Part shown: piece after piece, positions 1 to 7,960 of the stretch
Layout: each line of letters starts with the position of its first letter
Numbering within the stretch: the first letter of the stretch is position 1
Origin: Nakaseomyces glabratus
Lineage: Eukaryota; Ascomycota; Saccharomycetes; Saccharomycetales; Saccharomycetaceae
Direction of reading: 5' to 3'
NCBI RefSeq assembly: GCF_010111755.1
Contig: NC_088958.1
Span: 682,001-746,000, forward strand
Length of the DNA: 64,000 nucleotides
Made by a program: the position numbers and the translations under genes
Notes under the pieces: generated by a model
The model's input: only the letters and a program-made list of their open reading frames with translations
Databases searched by the model: none
Told to the model about the DNA's origin: nothing

Positions 1-379
1 CAAACTAAAACTACCAATTCTAGGTCGCTATGTTGCATTCCAATCTGTAGGTGTGCCACCTGAGATCATGGGTGTCGGCCCGGCCTACGCCATCCCAAGA
101 GTACTACAAGATGTTGGAATTACTGTTGATGATGTTGATGTTTTCGAAATTAACGAAGCATTTGCAGCCCAGGCACTATACTGTATAAACAAGTTGGGAA
201 TCAACTTGAAGAAAGTTAATCCTCGTGGTGGTGCAATTGCATTGGGTCATCCACTAGGTTGCACAGGTGCCAGACAAATTGCCACAATACTACGTGAACT
301 AGAAAAGGGACAAGTCGGTGTTGTAAGCATGTGTATTGGTACAGGTATGGGTGCCGCAGCGGTCTTTGTCAAGGAATGA
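1..379 (+). CDS. POT1: Peroxisomal 3-ketoacyl-CoA thiolase, C-terminal part (cut by window edge)
   Basis: This is the last 125 codons of a thiolase; the first full codon is at position 2 and the gene starts outside the window. The enzyme performs the last step of peroxisomal fatty-acid beta-oxidation, splitting 3-ketoacyl-CoA with CoA into acetyl-CoA and a shortened acyl-CoA. Visible thiolase signatures are NEAFAAQ, the GGAIALGHPLGCTGAR block with the catalytic His, and the C-terminal CIGTGMG block with the catalytic Cys. The fragment agrees almost residue for residue with my recollection of S. cerevisiae Pot1/Fox3 and less well with cytosolic Erg10. The N-terminal PTS2 targeting signal is outside the window. 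It converges with VPS51, 186 bp away. Confidence 0.93.
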   Translation, partial: KLKLPILGRYVAFQSVGVPPEIMGVGPAYAIPRVLQDVGITVDDVDVFEINEAFAAQALYCINKLGINLKKVNPRGGAIALGHPLGCTGARQIATILRELEKGQVGVVSMCIGTGMGAAAVFVKE

Positions 380-565
380 TCAGTAACACCGACCATCAAG
401 AAAACCTGAAGATAAACCTTAACAGCACAATTTTTTACTAAATTGTACTCGACGCTATGTTTATATTATTTCATTCATTAATATTCTATTGTTACATAAA
501 TGTCTATATTCCATTTCTTTCCAAATTAAAGATTTGATGAAAACTTTATTTTTATTACACACTCT

Positions 566-1009
566 TTATGCACTTCGAAGGGATTCCTCCACTGCTTTCT
601 TCAATGAATCCATGGATTGCTGAAGTTTATCGCCACTGAGTTCCTTAAGCTTGTCATTAACCTTTACGAGATCATAGTAGTTCTCATAAATAGTATTCTT
701 TATGGAACTATTTGTCGCCGTCTCCTTCCCCAGCAGTGTATTATGAGTCGCAACTAATTCTTTCAATGTTTGCTCATTTATAGGTCTGTCAACGTTCGGC
801 TGCGAGTCAGAATCTTCTAACACTTCCTTGACAACTTCCTCATTACCTGTGTCAGTCTGCAGAGTATTATTATCTTGTTCATGCACTTCGCCTGTTACTG
901 GCTCATCTGTCTTAGTAGCTCCATCTTCTAAGTGGTAATACTCCTTCAACAGAGACCTCTTGTTCTTCCCCACACGAAGCGACTTCTTGTGACTTATCTG
1001 TTCAGCCAT
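566..1009 (-). CDS. VPS51: GARP complex subunit Vps51
   Basis: This is a 147-residue protein, close to the about 164 residues of S. cerevisiae Vps51. In the GARP tethering complex (Vps51-54) it helps endosome-derived vesicles fuse at the trans-Golgi and binds the SNARE Tlg1. The N-terminus MAEQISHKKSLRV and the later stretch SIKNTIYENYYDLVKVNDKL are the recognisable family blocks, separated by an acidic variable linker. The C-terminal half is predicted to be coiled coil. The reading frame stays open 15 codons further upstream to a Met at 1054, but the family begins at MAEQISH, so I chose 1009. Confidence 0.9.
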   Translation of the reverse strand: MAEQISHKKSLRVGKNKRSLLKEYYHLEDGATKTDEPVTGEVHEQDNNTLQTDTGNEEVVKEVLEDSDSQPNVDRPINEQTLKELVATHNTLLGKETATNSSIKNTIYENYYDLVKVNDKLKELSGDKLQQSMDSLKKAVEESLRSA

Positions 1010-1531
1010 ATTCCACGTCAATATGTTTCCTTTACTATATTTCAATGTATTCAAAACTTGTCTGGTGTGACTCCAGCTACGTCTGTTTATATGGTGGATG
1101 TTTCCGGGGAAAGCACTTATTATCTGACGAAGTGCCCTGTGTCACTTTAAAGAACTATGGCAGAGCTGGACGAATGGAAAGGAGAAAGCTTGAAACAACT
1201 CCGATCAGCGATGTTCCCAGCCCCATTGTGAATCGAACTCTGTTTGCAACATTTATTCCCGCAACTTGTCTGTTGCTTTGTTGATGCTTACTATTACTTA
1301 GCAAGGGAAGCTTCGAGGATTTACCGAACTGGCCTATAGTTTTAACAAAATTAAATAAGCCAAAGAAAGGCAAATACAACAGACTACACGTTTGTAGAAA
1401 GAACGTGGCCGTTATGTTCCACATTCTGAGTCATCAAATTTGTATAGCCAAGATTGTGACTTAGGAACACCTGAAAGCCTCTTGTTTTAACACTGAAACG
1501 ATTGACAAAAGCACACACAACTGAAAAGAAA
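1010..1531. promoter_or_regulatory. Divergent VPS51-HBN1 intergenic region
   Basis: This 522-bp region between divergent genes has a higher G+C content than most spacers here. A perfect AP-1/Gcn4-type site TGAGTCA lies at 1427-1433, about 100 bp upstream of the HBN1 ATG. Open frames run on both strands: an ATG-started 89-codon frame on the minus strand (1155-1424), and on the plus strand a frame open from 1045 to 1284 and again from 1285 to about 1461. I do not recognise their products and do not call them genes. Confidence 0.5.
1427..1433 (+). promoter_or_regulatory. TGAGTCA AP-1/Gcn4-type site upstream of HBN1
   Basis: The 7-mer is the palindromic core bound by Gcn4 and related bZIP factors. 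It lies about 100 bp upstream of the HBN1 start, a typical distance for a yeast activator site. The function is inferred from the motif only. Confidence 0.35.
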
Positions 1532-2149
1532 ATGACCAAGCATTCACCTACTTCACATGAGGCTTCCGCATCGAACCCAGTCTTAGAGGCGATTGTGGCC
1601 CGCCGTAGTATTCACTACTTGAAGCCAGAGCTACCAGAAGGTGTTACCTTCGATGACATATACCACATTGTCCAAGAATGTGTGAAACATACACCAACGT
1701 CGTTCAACTCACAAGTTAACAGGGCATTCATAGTGCGTGGGGCCTTACATTACAAGATCTGGGACCAAGTTGTTAATAAGATCAAGGAACCGGAGTACAG
1801 AGCTAGGCCATTGAGAATAAGAGATGGTGCTTACGGTTCTATCTTCTTCTATGTAGATGAAAACGTTACTGAGAGAAACAAAGTTGAACATCCCGAATGG
1901 GCACCTGTGTGCGAAGCGTACGCAGATCAGGCTATGGGAGCAGCCTCGATTGCTGCATGGACTGTGATGCATAACATGGGTATTGGTTGTAATATGCAAC
2001 ACTATGGTAAGTATATGCATGATCCTAATGTGCTACCAGAAGACATACCATCTCATTGGACTATGAAATGCCAGCTGGTATTTGGCGTTCCTGATAAGGA
2101 CCCTAATGAAAAGAAATTCATTGAAAACATAGTCAAAGTGTATGAGTAA
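1532..2149 (+). CDS. HBN1: Nitroreductase-like protein (Hbn1/Frm2 family)
   Basis: This is a 205-residue nitroreductase-fold protein, against 193 for S. cerevisiae Hbn1. Family features are the N-terminal ARRSIHYLKPELP (an RRS FMN-phosphate contact), the TPTSFNSQ block and a C-terminal QLVFGVP. Relatives are FMN- or NAD(P)H-linked oxidoreductases; yeast Frm2 and Hbn1 have been tied to lipid signalling and oxidative or nitrosative stress. The frame is open upstream to a TTG at 1502, but the first ATG is 1532 and fits the family start. S. cerevisiae has two tandem copies (FRM2, HBN1); only one is here, so the symbol could equally be FRM2. It converges with the ADH6-type gene, another NADPH-linked detoxification enzyme. 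Confidence 0.85.
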   Translation: MTKHSPTSHEASASNPVLEAIVARRSIHYLKPELPEGVTFDDIYHIVQECVKHTPTSFNSQVNRAFIVRGALHYKIWDQVVNKIKEPEYRARPLRIRDGAYGSIFFYVDENVTERNKVEHPEWAPVCEAYADQAMGAASIAAWTVMHNMGIGCNMQHYGKYMHDPNVLPEDIPSHWTMKCQLVFGVPDKDPNEKKFIENIVKVYE

Positions 2150-2408
2150 GTAGGATAGACACTAGTAGATACTTACACATTTTCCATTAGATGTAATAAG
2201 AAGATAATATAGAAAAGAATTTTGTAGGAATATTATTGTTTTTGGTTTTAAATACACAAGCTTTACAGACTAGTGATATATTTCCTTAAGGAACTTACAT
2301 TCCTCCATGAATCTATGAACTATGGTCGTTGGGTAATTCTCATTGTATTTATTATAGGAAAACCCAAACATTAATGCTATAATTTTAATGCGTAGCTGGA
2401 AGAATTGT

Positions 2409-3491
2409 TTAGTTACCAAACTCCTTGTCAAAGTCGACCAGAGTGAATCTATACTTAACATCACCCTTGTCCATCCTTTCGAAAGCTTCCTTCACACCAG
2501 CTTCACCAACTGGCAAAGTTTCAACCCAGATCTTGATATCCTTCTCAGAAACCAATTTTAGCAACTGCTCAATTTCCTTAATTGAACCCAAAGCACTGTT
2601 AGCGATGGAAACACCTAGCAAACCAAATGGCTTCATTGTCAAAGTTTGATCTTCGTCTGGAATAGAAATAGAGACAATTCTACCACCAACCTTCATAGCC
2701 TTTGGCATGACATCGAAGTCAACATCAGTTAAAGATGAAGCGCAGACGACAATTAAATCGAAAGTGTCAAAGTACTTTTCACCCCAGTTTGGTTCTTCCT
2801 TGGTGGCAATGTAGTGGTCAGCTCCTAACTTCAAGGAATCTTCCTTCTTAGCGTTAGAACGAGAAATAGCGTAAACTTCAGCGCCCATGGCCTTAGCAAA
2901 TAATAGACCCATGTGACCAATACCACCGATACCGACGATACCGACCTTCTTACCTGGACCACAACCGTTTCTTAGCAATGGAGAGTAAACAGTAATACCA
3001 CCACATAGCAATGGAGCAGCCAAATGGTCTGGAATGTTTTCTGGAATCTTAACAGCAAAATGCTCATGGACTCTGACATAGTTGGCATAACCACCTTGAG
3101 AGACGTAGCCGTCTTCATATGGTTGAGAGTATGTAGTGACGAACTTGGGACAGTATGGTTCGTTGTCATTCTTACAACGGTCACATTCCAAACAAGAGAA
3201 GACTTGAGCACCAACACCAACACGGTCACCAACCTTCAAACCAGTGTTACACTTTGGGCCAATCTTGACGACCTTACCAATGATTTCATGACCGACAACC
3301 AATGGAGTTTGCTTCTTACCCCAGTTACCGGCGGCACAGTGGATGTCACTACCACAAACACCACAAGCATCAATTTTGATGTCGATATCGTGGTCGTAGA
3401 ATGGCTTGGCTGGGAATTCAACCTTTTTTGGGTTCTTCCAGTCCTTGTGATCTAGAACAGCGATACCTTGAAACTTATCTTCAGAGCTCAT
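2409..3491 (-). CDS. ADH6: NADPH-dependent cinnamyl-alcohol-type dehydrogenase (Adh6/Adh7)
   Basis: This is a 360-residue zinc-dependent medium-chain dehydrogenase, the same length as S. cerevisiae Adh6 and Adh7, which reduce aliphatic and aromatic aldehydes with NADPH in the cytosol. The catalytic zinc ligands are visible in GVCGSD and GHE. The structural zinc site is the four-cysteine segment CLECDRCKNDNEPYC, and the Rossmann motif is GIVGIGGIGHMG. The codon choice is strongly biased, implying high expression. The upstream 1.25 kb has two TTAGTAA Yap1-type elements, which would suit an oxidative-stress role. I cannot tell the ADH6 and ADH7 orthologues apart. Confidence 0.9.
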   Translation of the reverse strand: MSSEDKFQGIAVLDHKDWKNPKKVEFPAKPFYDHDIDIKIDACGVCGSDIHCAAGNWGKKQTPLVVGHEIIGKVVKIGPKCNTGLKVGDRVGVGAQVFSCLECDRCKNDNEPYCPKFVTTYSQPYEDGYVSQGGYANYVRVHEHFAVKIPENIPDHLAAPLLCGGITVYSPLLRNGCGPGKKVGIVGIGGIGHMGLLFAKAMGAEVYAISRSNAKKEDSLKLGADHYIATKEEPNWGEKYFDTFDLIVVCASSLTDVDFDVMPKAMKVGGRIVSISIPDEDQTLTMKPFGLLGVSIANSALGSIKEIEQLLKLVSEKDIKIWVETLPVGEAGVKEAFERMDKGDVKYRFTLVDFDKEFGN

Positions 3492-4742
3492 TATTATTTT
3501 GGTTTTTATATTAGCGTGTATTAGTTTTTGATTACTTGAGATATATGAACAAGTTGTTGTTATTTGACATGAAAGACATTAAAGGGAGAAAATGTGCCCA
3601 ATTTATATATGTTATGAAGATAGATGATTCCCTGAATTTTTCATACAGCAGAGAAGTTGCAACAACTGCATCAGTTGTAAGCTTGATTTTTCGATGTGGT
3701 TCTTTGAAGTTGCTTTTTCACTTTGTACTGATTTTGCCATCTAATTCGATTAATTCAACCTGCTTTAGCCAAGCATTGCACGGGATTCTCAACAACAACA
3801 ATGATATTCAGACCTCCCCCTTAGTGAACCAATTCATAGCTGTAACTATTACGTATAGTCTCCATCAAAAGAAGCCTATACATATGCTCGAGGTAAATAT
3901 AGAATATGCATAGAACGTTCTATGCATTTTTTTCAAGAATTGAAAAAAAAAAGAAATGAGGATATTCAATGTTCAAATGGGATGAACGTATCTGTTGTAG
4001 TCGAAGAAATAAACGTGCAACAGGGCTTTTTGTTTTTCTCATTGATTCTTTCCGTTTGATTCCTTTGAAAACTTCAATAGTCGCAGAAAAAAGCGGGGAA
4101 GGAGTGGCAATAGTTATTAACTATTGTAGATATCTTTCCGTCAATTAACTTCCACGAGATTCTTGTGATCAAGATCTACACTTTCGGCCCGAGAACGGAA
4201 CGGAAGCCAAAAAAAGCAATTAATGCTATTTCATTAATCTTTTCAACAAACCCTCGTACAACCTCAGTATCATTTGCCCTGGATTTTCTGATAAATCATG
4301 ACAGCAAAAAAGCAATTTAAGAAAGCTCTGTACGGAATGGTCTGTTGAATCTATAATTCATTTTCCAGAATATAGATAGAGGGGGAAACCCTTTTCGCAG
4401 AAAACATCGTAGTAAAGAAATATTTTAGTAATATCAGAGGAATCCTAATTCTAATACTTTGATTCCTAAGAAATGTACGTACATGTATATTTTTAGAGTG
4501 GTTAGTAAGAATTCGTTATGTAATATCGTCACGTATGACTGTTTACTTGGTACATAACCGAGGATAGTTTGGTAGCTTTTAAAGCTGATACTGAACGAGG
4601 TTAATGCAATAATTCTGCTACAATAACCTTAAATAGATATTGTTAGTCTAAATATGAGATATTCCATTATGTAACAGAAAGAGGCTAAGTGCCTTTAATC
4701 ACTTAAACACATTTTATTATCTGATTTGCTATTGGAGAGAAA
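3492..4742. promoter_or_regulatory. Long ADH6 upstream region / ARG81 3' flank
   Basis: This is 1.25 kb without a convincing gene, lying upstream of ADH6 and downstream of ARG81. A 125-codon plus-strand frame (3536-3913) begins with TTG and looks like chance. Two Yap1-response elements lie at 4425-4431 and 4502-4508. Near 4188-4205 several CGG triplets are clustered (CGGCCCG, ACGGAACGG), which could bind a zinc-cluster regulator. The ARG81 end is AT-rich, as expected of a 3' flank. Confidence 0.45.
4425..4508. promoter_or_regulatory. Pair of TTAGTAA Yap1-response-type elements
   Basis: Two copies of TTAGTAA (4425-4431 and 4502-4508) lie 77 bp apart, about 0.93-1.0 kb upstream of the ADH6-type gene. 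TTAGTAA/TTACTAA is the classical yeast AP-1 (Yap1) element. The distance is large for a yeast promoter, so regulation of ADH6 is inference. Confidence 0.35.
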
Positions 4743-6851
4743 TCACGTTAACATGATATTCATTTCCCAATCGCGTGAAACTGAAAGCCAATCATCACCA
4801 AGCTCATTGTTGTCTCTTCTTCTCCAAACTTCGAACATAATTTGAATTGCACCACGATAAGAACCGGCACCTGTTAATGATACAGTGTCAAACCAAGTTT
4901 TGAACTCACTTTGAACTTCGGGGTCAGAACATAAACAACCGGCGATAAAACCTTGCCAAATGAGAGGAATCAGTTTAATACCTTCTTTGCCCGCACTGCT
5001 GTCTTTCAAGAATTCAATTTGCTGCAAATGGTAAATTACTTTCCAAACCTCAACATTCAAAGACTCATAATCCTGATTCTTTATGAAATTATAATAGTAG
5101 ACGCACAATCCATAGTAAAAACTCATAGTATGATGGTAGATACCTTCAATTGTAGGACTGAGGAAATTTCTGCCGGTGCTGTCGAAGAAATCCCATTCAC
5201 TTTTCCAGTTTGATAACTTGTCCTCAAATTCTCTTGTCTTCATGAAAAATTCTGTAGGTAACTCAATTCCTTCACTTTTCTTCTTGTGGTAAAAATAATA
5301 TCGAGTCAATGAGACACAATCATAGAATAACAATACCAATGAATTCGGTAAGGCATTTAGGGCATCTGCACCAAGTGTATTCATTTTAGTCGACCCGTAG
5401 TGATCTGTAAATATAGTCTTAATATCATTTTCGTAAGTTTCTCTTAGATATTTGTAAGGAATAATATCAGGGTTGTGAAAGTCTAGTGATGGTTCTGAAG
5501 TTATTGTTTCCATTGCTGTACTATTTTGCATCAGTTTTAAAAACGCATAAATTGTGTATAAACTCTTAATCTTCTTAGAGACAACTACCCTTTTCTTGTT
5601 CTTGGAAATCAGTTGTTCACAGATCCTTAAATAGTTATCACAGTCAACCATTGTACCCCAAACAATGTCAATAGAGTTCATTGTTAGAATAGCGATAAGC
5701 ATGTCACAGAAATGTTTATTGTAATCCTCTGCGATATCGTCATCTTCAAGAATATCACGATATTCTTCATATTCTTCTTCCTGTTCTAGGGCTAAGTTCA
5801 AGAAATGGGAAGCTCTGGTTCTCAACTCCACTGCCAGGTTAAGATAGAAATCTGTGGATACAGGATCATATTTCAGTAAATCTTTTAGGTTAAAACAAGA
5901 AACAGACAAACAGCCATTTAAAAGCGATATTCTAGCATAGTTTTGAGAATTTGGAAATGCAATAAGTTCGCCTAAAGCTGCGATAGCTCTAGGAAAATAA
6001 ATTTTGGCCCATGGGTTTTTATTTTTATTGGGAATAGGTGCAATGGTCATCAAATCAGGAACTTTCTCTAAGTAATGTGTCAATAAAAATCTAACATTAT
6101 TGTGAACTATAGAACATGATTCCGTTGATAAAGAAACCAGATGGCTGTGATCGTGAATAAAATCAGGTTGTAAGAGCTCCATAGGCAAAGGGGACATAAA
6201 TGCAGGATTACCATCAAATGTTAGCCCTAACGTATCCGGGATCATCATTGGTGAGGTGGGTGATAATGAAATTGGTGTGGTCATTGTTGATGTTGCCACT
6301 GATGGGGCTAGTCTAGGCTTTTTCATCAATGGCTCATTATTAATATGATTATTGCTATTATTGCTATTAAGTTCATTTGCAATCTTTTTCTGTACTGGCC
6401 GCTTATCAGTTTTACCTCTTTTTGCAGCAATGATTGCTTCTCTCTCAATTGCTCTAAAGACACCAAATTTTTTTATTATCCATGTTTTGTTATTGGCGAT
6501 TTTATCCTCCGGTGGTGCATGTAGTTCTGACAGTTCTTCATCCATATCTTCATGGTATTCGTATTCTTCTTCGTATCGTACTCTTTCCACATTCCTTCTT
6601 AGATTTGTTGATGTCTCAACATCATCACCTTCAGTCGTAGTGATAGATTCATTGGATGGCATAGGCACACCATACAGATCAAAGTGTAGTAACGGCGACC
6701 AACGTAGCTTGATTTTGTAACCACCACATTGAACTTTTGATCTTCGGCATCGAAGACAACTTGGCCGCACCAGATCACATTTAACTTTCCTAGCTCTGCA
6801 TGTCCAGCATCCAGAGTAGGTCTTTACCGACCGAGTAGATTTCTTGTCCAT
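4743..6851 (-). CDS. ARG81: Zn2Cys6 arginine-regulation transcription factor Arg81
   Basis: This is a 702-residue fungal zinc-cluster protein. The six cysteines C15, C18, C25, C32, C35 and C42 form the binuclear cluster in SGCWTCRARKVKC...C. The segment after it (GGYKIKLRWSPLLHFDLYG) and the block NKTWIIKKFGVF near residue 125 are characteristic of Arg81/ArgRII. The C-terminal block with PLIWQGFIAGC, EVWRRR and DWEMNIML also matches. In S. cerevisiae Arg81 senses arginine and works with Arg80, Mcm1 and Arg82 to repress biosynthetic and activate catabolic arginine genes. The protein is shorter than the roughly 880-residue S. cerevisiae form, mostly in the low-complexity middle. TAF13 follows divergently, as in YML099C-YML098W. 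Confidence 0.93.
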   Translation of the reverse strand: MDKKSTRSVKTYSGCWTCRARKVKCDLVRPSCLRCRRSKVQCGGYKIKLRWSPLLHFDLYGVPMPSNESITTTEGDDVETSTNLRRNVERVRYEEEYEYHEDMDEELSELHAPPEDKIANNKTWIIKKFGVFRAIEREAIIAAKRGKTDKRPVQKKIANELNSNNSNNHINNEPLMKKPRLAPSVATSTMTTPISLSPTSPMMIPDTLGLTFDGNPAFMSPLPMELLQPDFIHDHSHLVSLSTESCSIVHNNVRFLLTHYLEKVPDLMTIAPIPNKNKNPWAKIYFPRAIAALGELIAFPNSQNYARISLLNGCLSVSCFNLKDLLKYDPVSTDFYLNLAVELRTRASHFLNLALEQEEEYEEYRDILEDDDIAEDYNKHFCDMLIAILTMNSIDIVWGTMVDCDNYLRICEQLISKNKKRVVVSKKIKSLYTIYAFLKLMQNSTAMETITSEPSLDFHNPDIIPYKYLRETYENDIKTIFTDHYGSTKMNTLGADALNALPNSLVLLFYDCVSLTRYYFYHKKKSEGIELPTEFFMKTREFEDKLSNWKSEWDFFDSTGRNFLSPTIEGIYHHTMSFYYGLCVYYYNFIKNQDYESLNVEVWKVIYHLQQIEFLKDSSAGKEGIKLIPLIWQGFIAGCLCSDPEVQSEFKTWFDTVSLTGAGSYRGAIQIMFEVWRRRDNNELGDDWLSVSRDWEMNIMLT

Positions 6852-7282
6852 AACGCAACAATAGAGACTATTAATATTCTGTACTAAATAATATCAGAAG
6901 TCTAACGATATATTGCTGATATGATGCCAGTTCTTATTACTTGATTAATTGTTGTATTTGATGGCTAAGAACTACCAAAAATGTGTGACAATAGGAAAAA
7001 AACGGATAATATTAACCACAATATGATAGTAAGCTTCACTAACCTATGATTATGGCAGTCTATGAGGTATTGAAATAACAGTTTTTATCAGTTATGTATG
7101 ATATTGGCTTTTCATTGCCAATATTCCAATGTAATTCTTACAAATTTAGTTTTGTTTTTGAAAAAATGTTTGAAAACCCTGATGGGCTGATAAAAAGCGA
7201 TGAGCTTAAGGCAGAATAATCCTCGAAAACAATACCTATTGGCCAAAGTCAAATAGGAAGCCAGAAGTTACAAAGCAACACA
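6852..7282. promoter_or_regulatory. Divergent ARG81-TAF13 promoter region
   Basis: This 431-bp AT-rich region serves both genes. Near TAF13 it holds the PAC-type motif GCGATGAGCT at 7197-7206, preceded by an A/T-rich RRPE-like stretch (TTTTTGAAAAAATGTTTGAA around 7153). No other clear element was seen. Confidence 0.5.
7197..7206 (+). promoter_or_regulatory. PAC-type motif GCGATGAGCT upstream of TAF13
   Basis: This is an exact 10-mer 77 bp upstream of the TAF13 ATG. PAC (core GCGATGAG) is bound by Dot6/Tod6 and normally marks ribosome-biogenesis promoters; TAF13 is not such a gene. Confidence 0.6.
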
Positions 7283-7774
7283 ATGTCTCGCAGACGGTTG
7301 AAGAAGACAAATCTTTTTCACAAAGATATTAACTCTTTACTGTACGCATACGGTGACGTCGCGCAACCATTAAACAAAACTGTTCAATGCCTGGACGAGC
7401 TGGTCTCTTCTTATCTGGTTGACATATGTGCTGAGGCTGCGCATGTTGCTAATTCCTCCAGTAGAAATAAGATACGGCTTGAGGATTTCAAATTTGTTTT
7501 GAGAAAGGATCCCATTAAATTAGCTAGAGCAGAAGAATTAATATCGACCAATGCATTGATTACCGAAGCTAAGAAGCAATTCAATGAGAATGAAAATCAA
7601 AATCTAAAGAGATATAAAGAGGATGAAGACGATGATGATGATGAAGACGACGATGAAGACGACGATGAAGATTCCAAGCCAAAAGAAGCGCCGGTAACTG
7701 TCGAGACTCAAGAGTCCACTGTGCCGGTCAAAGAGAAGAAAAAGAGAACCAAGAAAGCTAAAGTAAAGTCTTGA
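7283..7774 (+). CDS. TAF13: TFIID subunit Taf13
   Basis: This is a 163-residue histone-fold subunit of the general transcription factor TFIID, which pairs with Taf11. The N-terminal 90 residues carry the fold: NLFHKDINSLLYAYGDVAQPL, then VSSYLVDICAEAAHVA, then KIRLEDFKFVLRKDP. A run of almost pure Asp/Glu follows at residues 113-130, encoded by GAT/GAC/GAA repeats, and then a Lys-rich tail. The length agrees with the 167 residues of S. cerevisiae Taf13. The acidic run is a likely site of length variation. Confidence 0.95.
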   Translation: MSRRRLKKTNLFHKDINSLLYAYGDVAQPLNKTVQCLDELVSSYLVDICAEAAHVANSSSRNKIRLEDFKFVLRKDPIKLARAEELISTNALITEAKKQFNENENQNLKRYKEDEDDDDDEDDDEDDDEDSKPKEAPVTVETQESTVPVKEKKKRTKKAKVKS

Positions 7775-7960
7775 AGGTGTATTCAACATCTAGCGGTATT
7801 TGTATATTAACATTAAATAATATCTGAAAATAATATGGTTTTTACCAATTTATCCTTTTAAGACTTGGTTGTCTAAATCTATATACCAAAATAAAAAACT
7901 AAAATACAAACTTTTATACGCTAAAGAAACACAACAATAAAAGCACACAAAGAGATAAAA

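Noticed and set aside
1225..1245. Reverse-strand GTTCGATTC resembles a tRNA B box
   Set aside because: The five bases on either side cannot pair as a T-stem, and no A box or acceptor stem is present.
3536..3913. 125-codon plus-strand frame upstream of ADH6
   Set aside because: It starts with TTG, has no recognisable features and has promoter-like composition.
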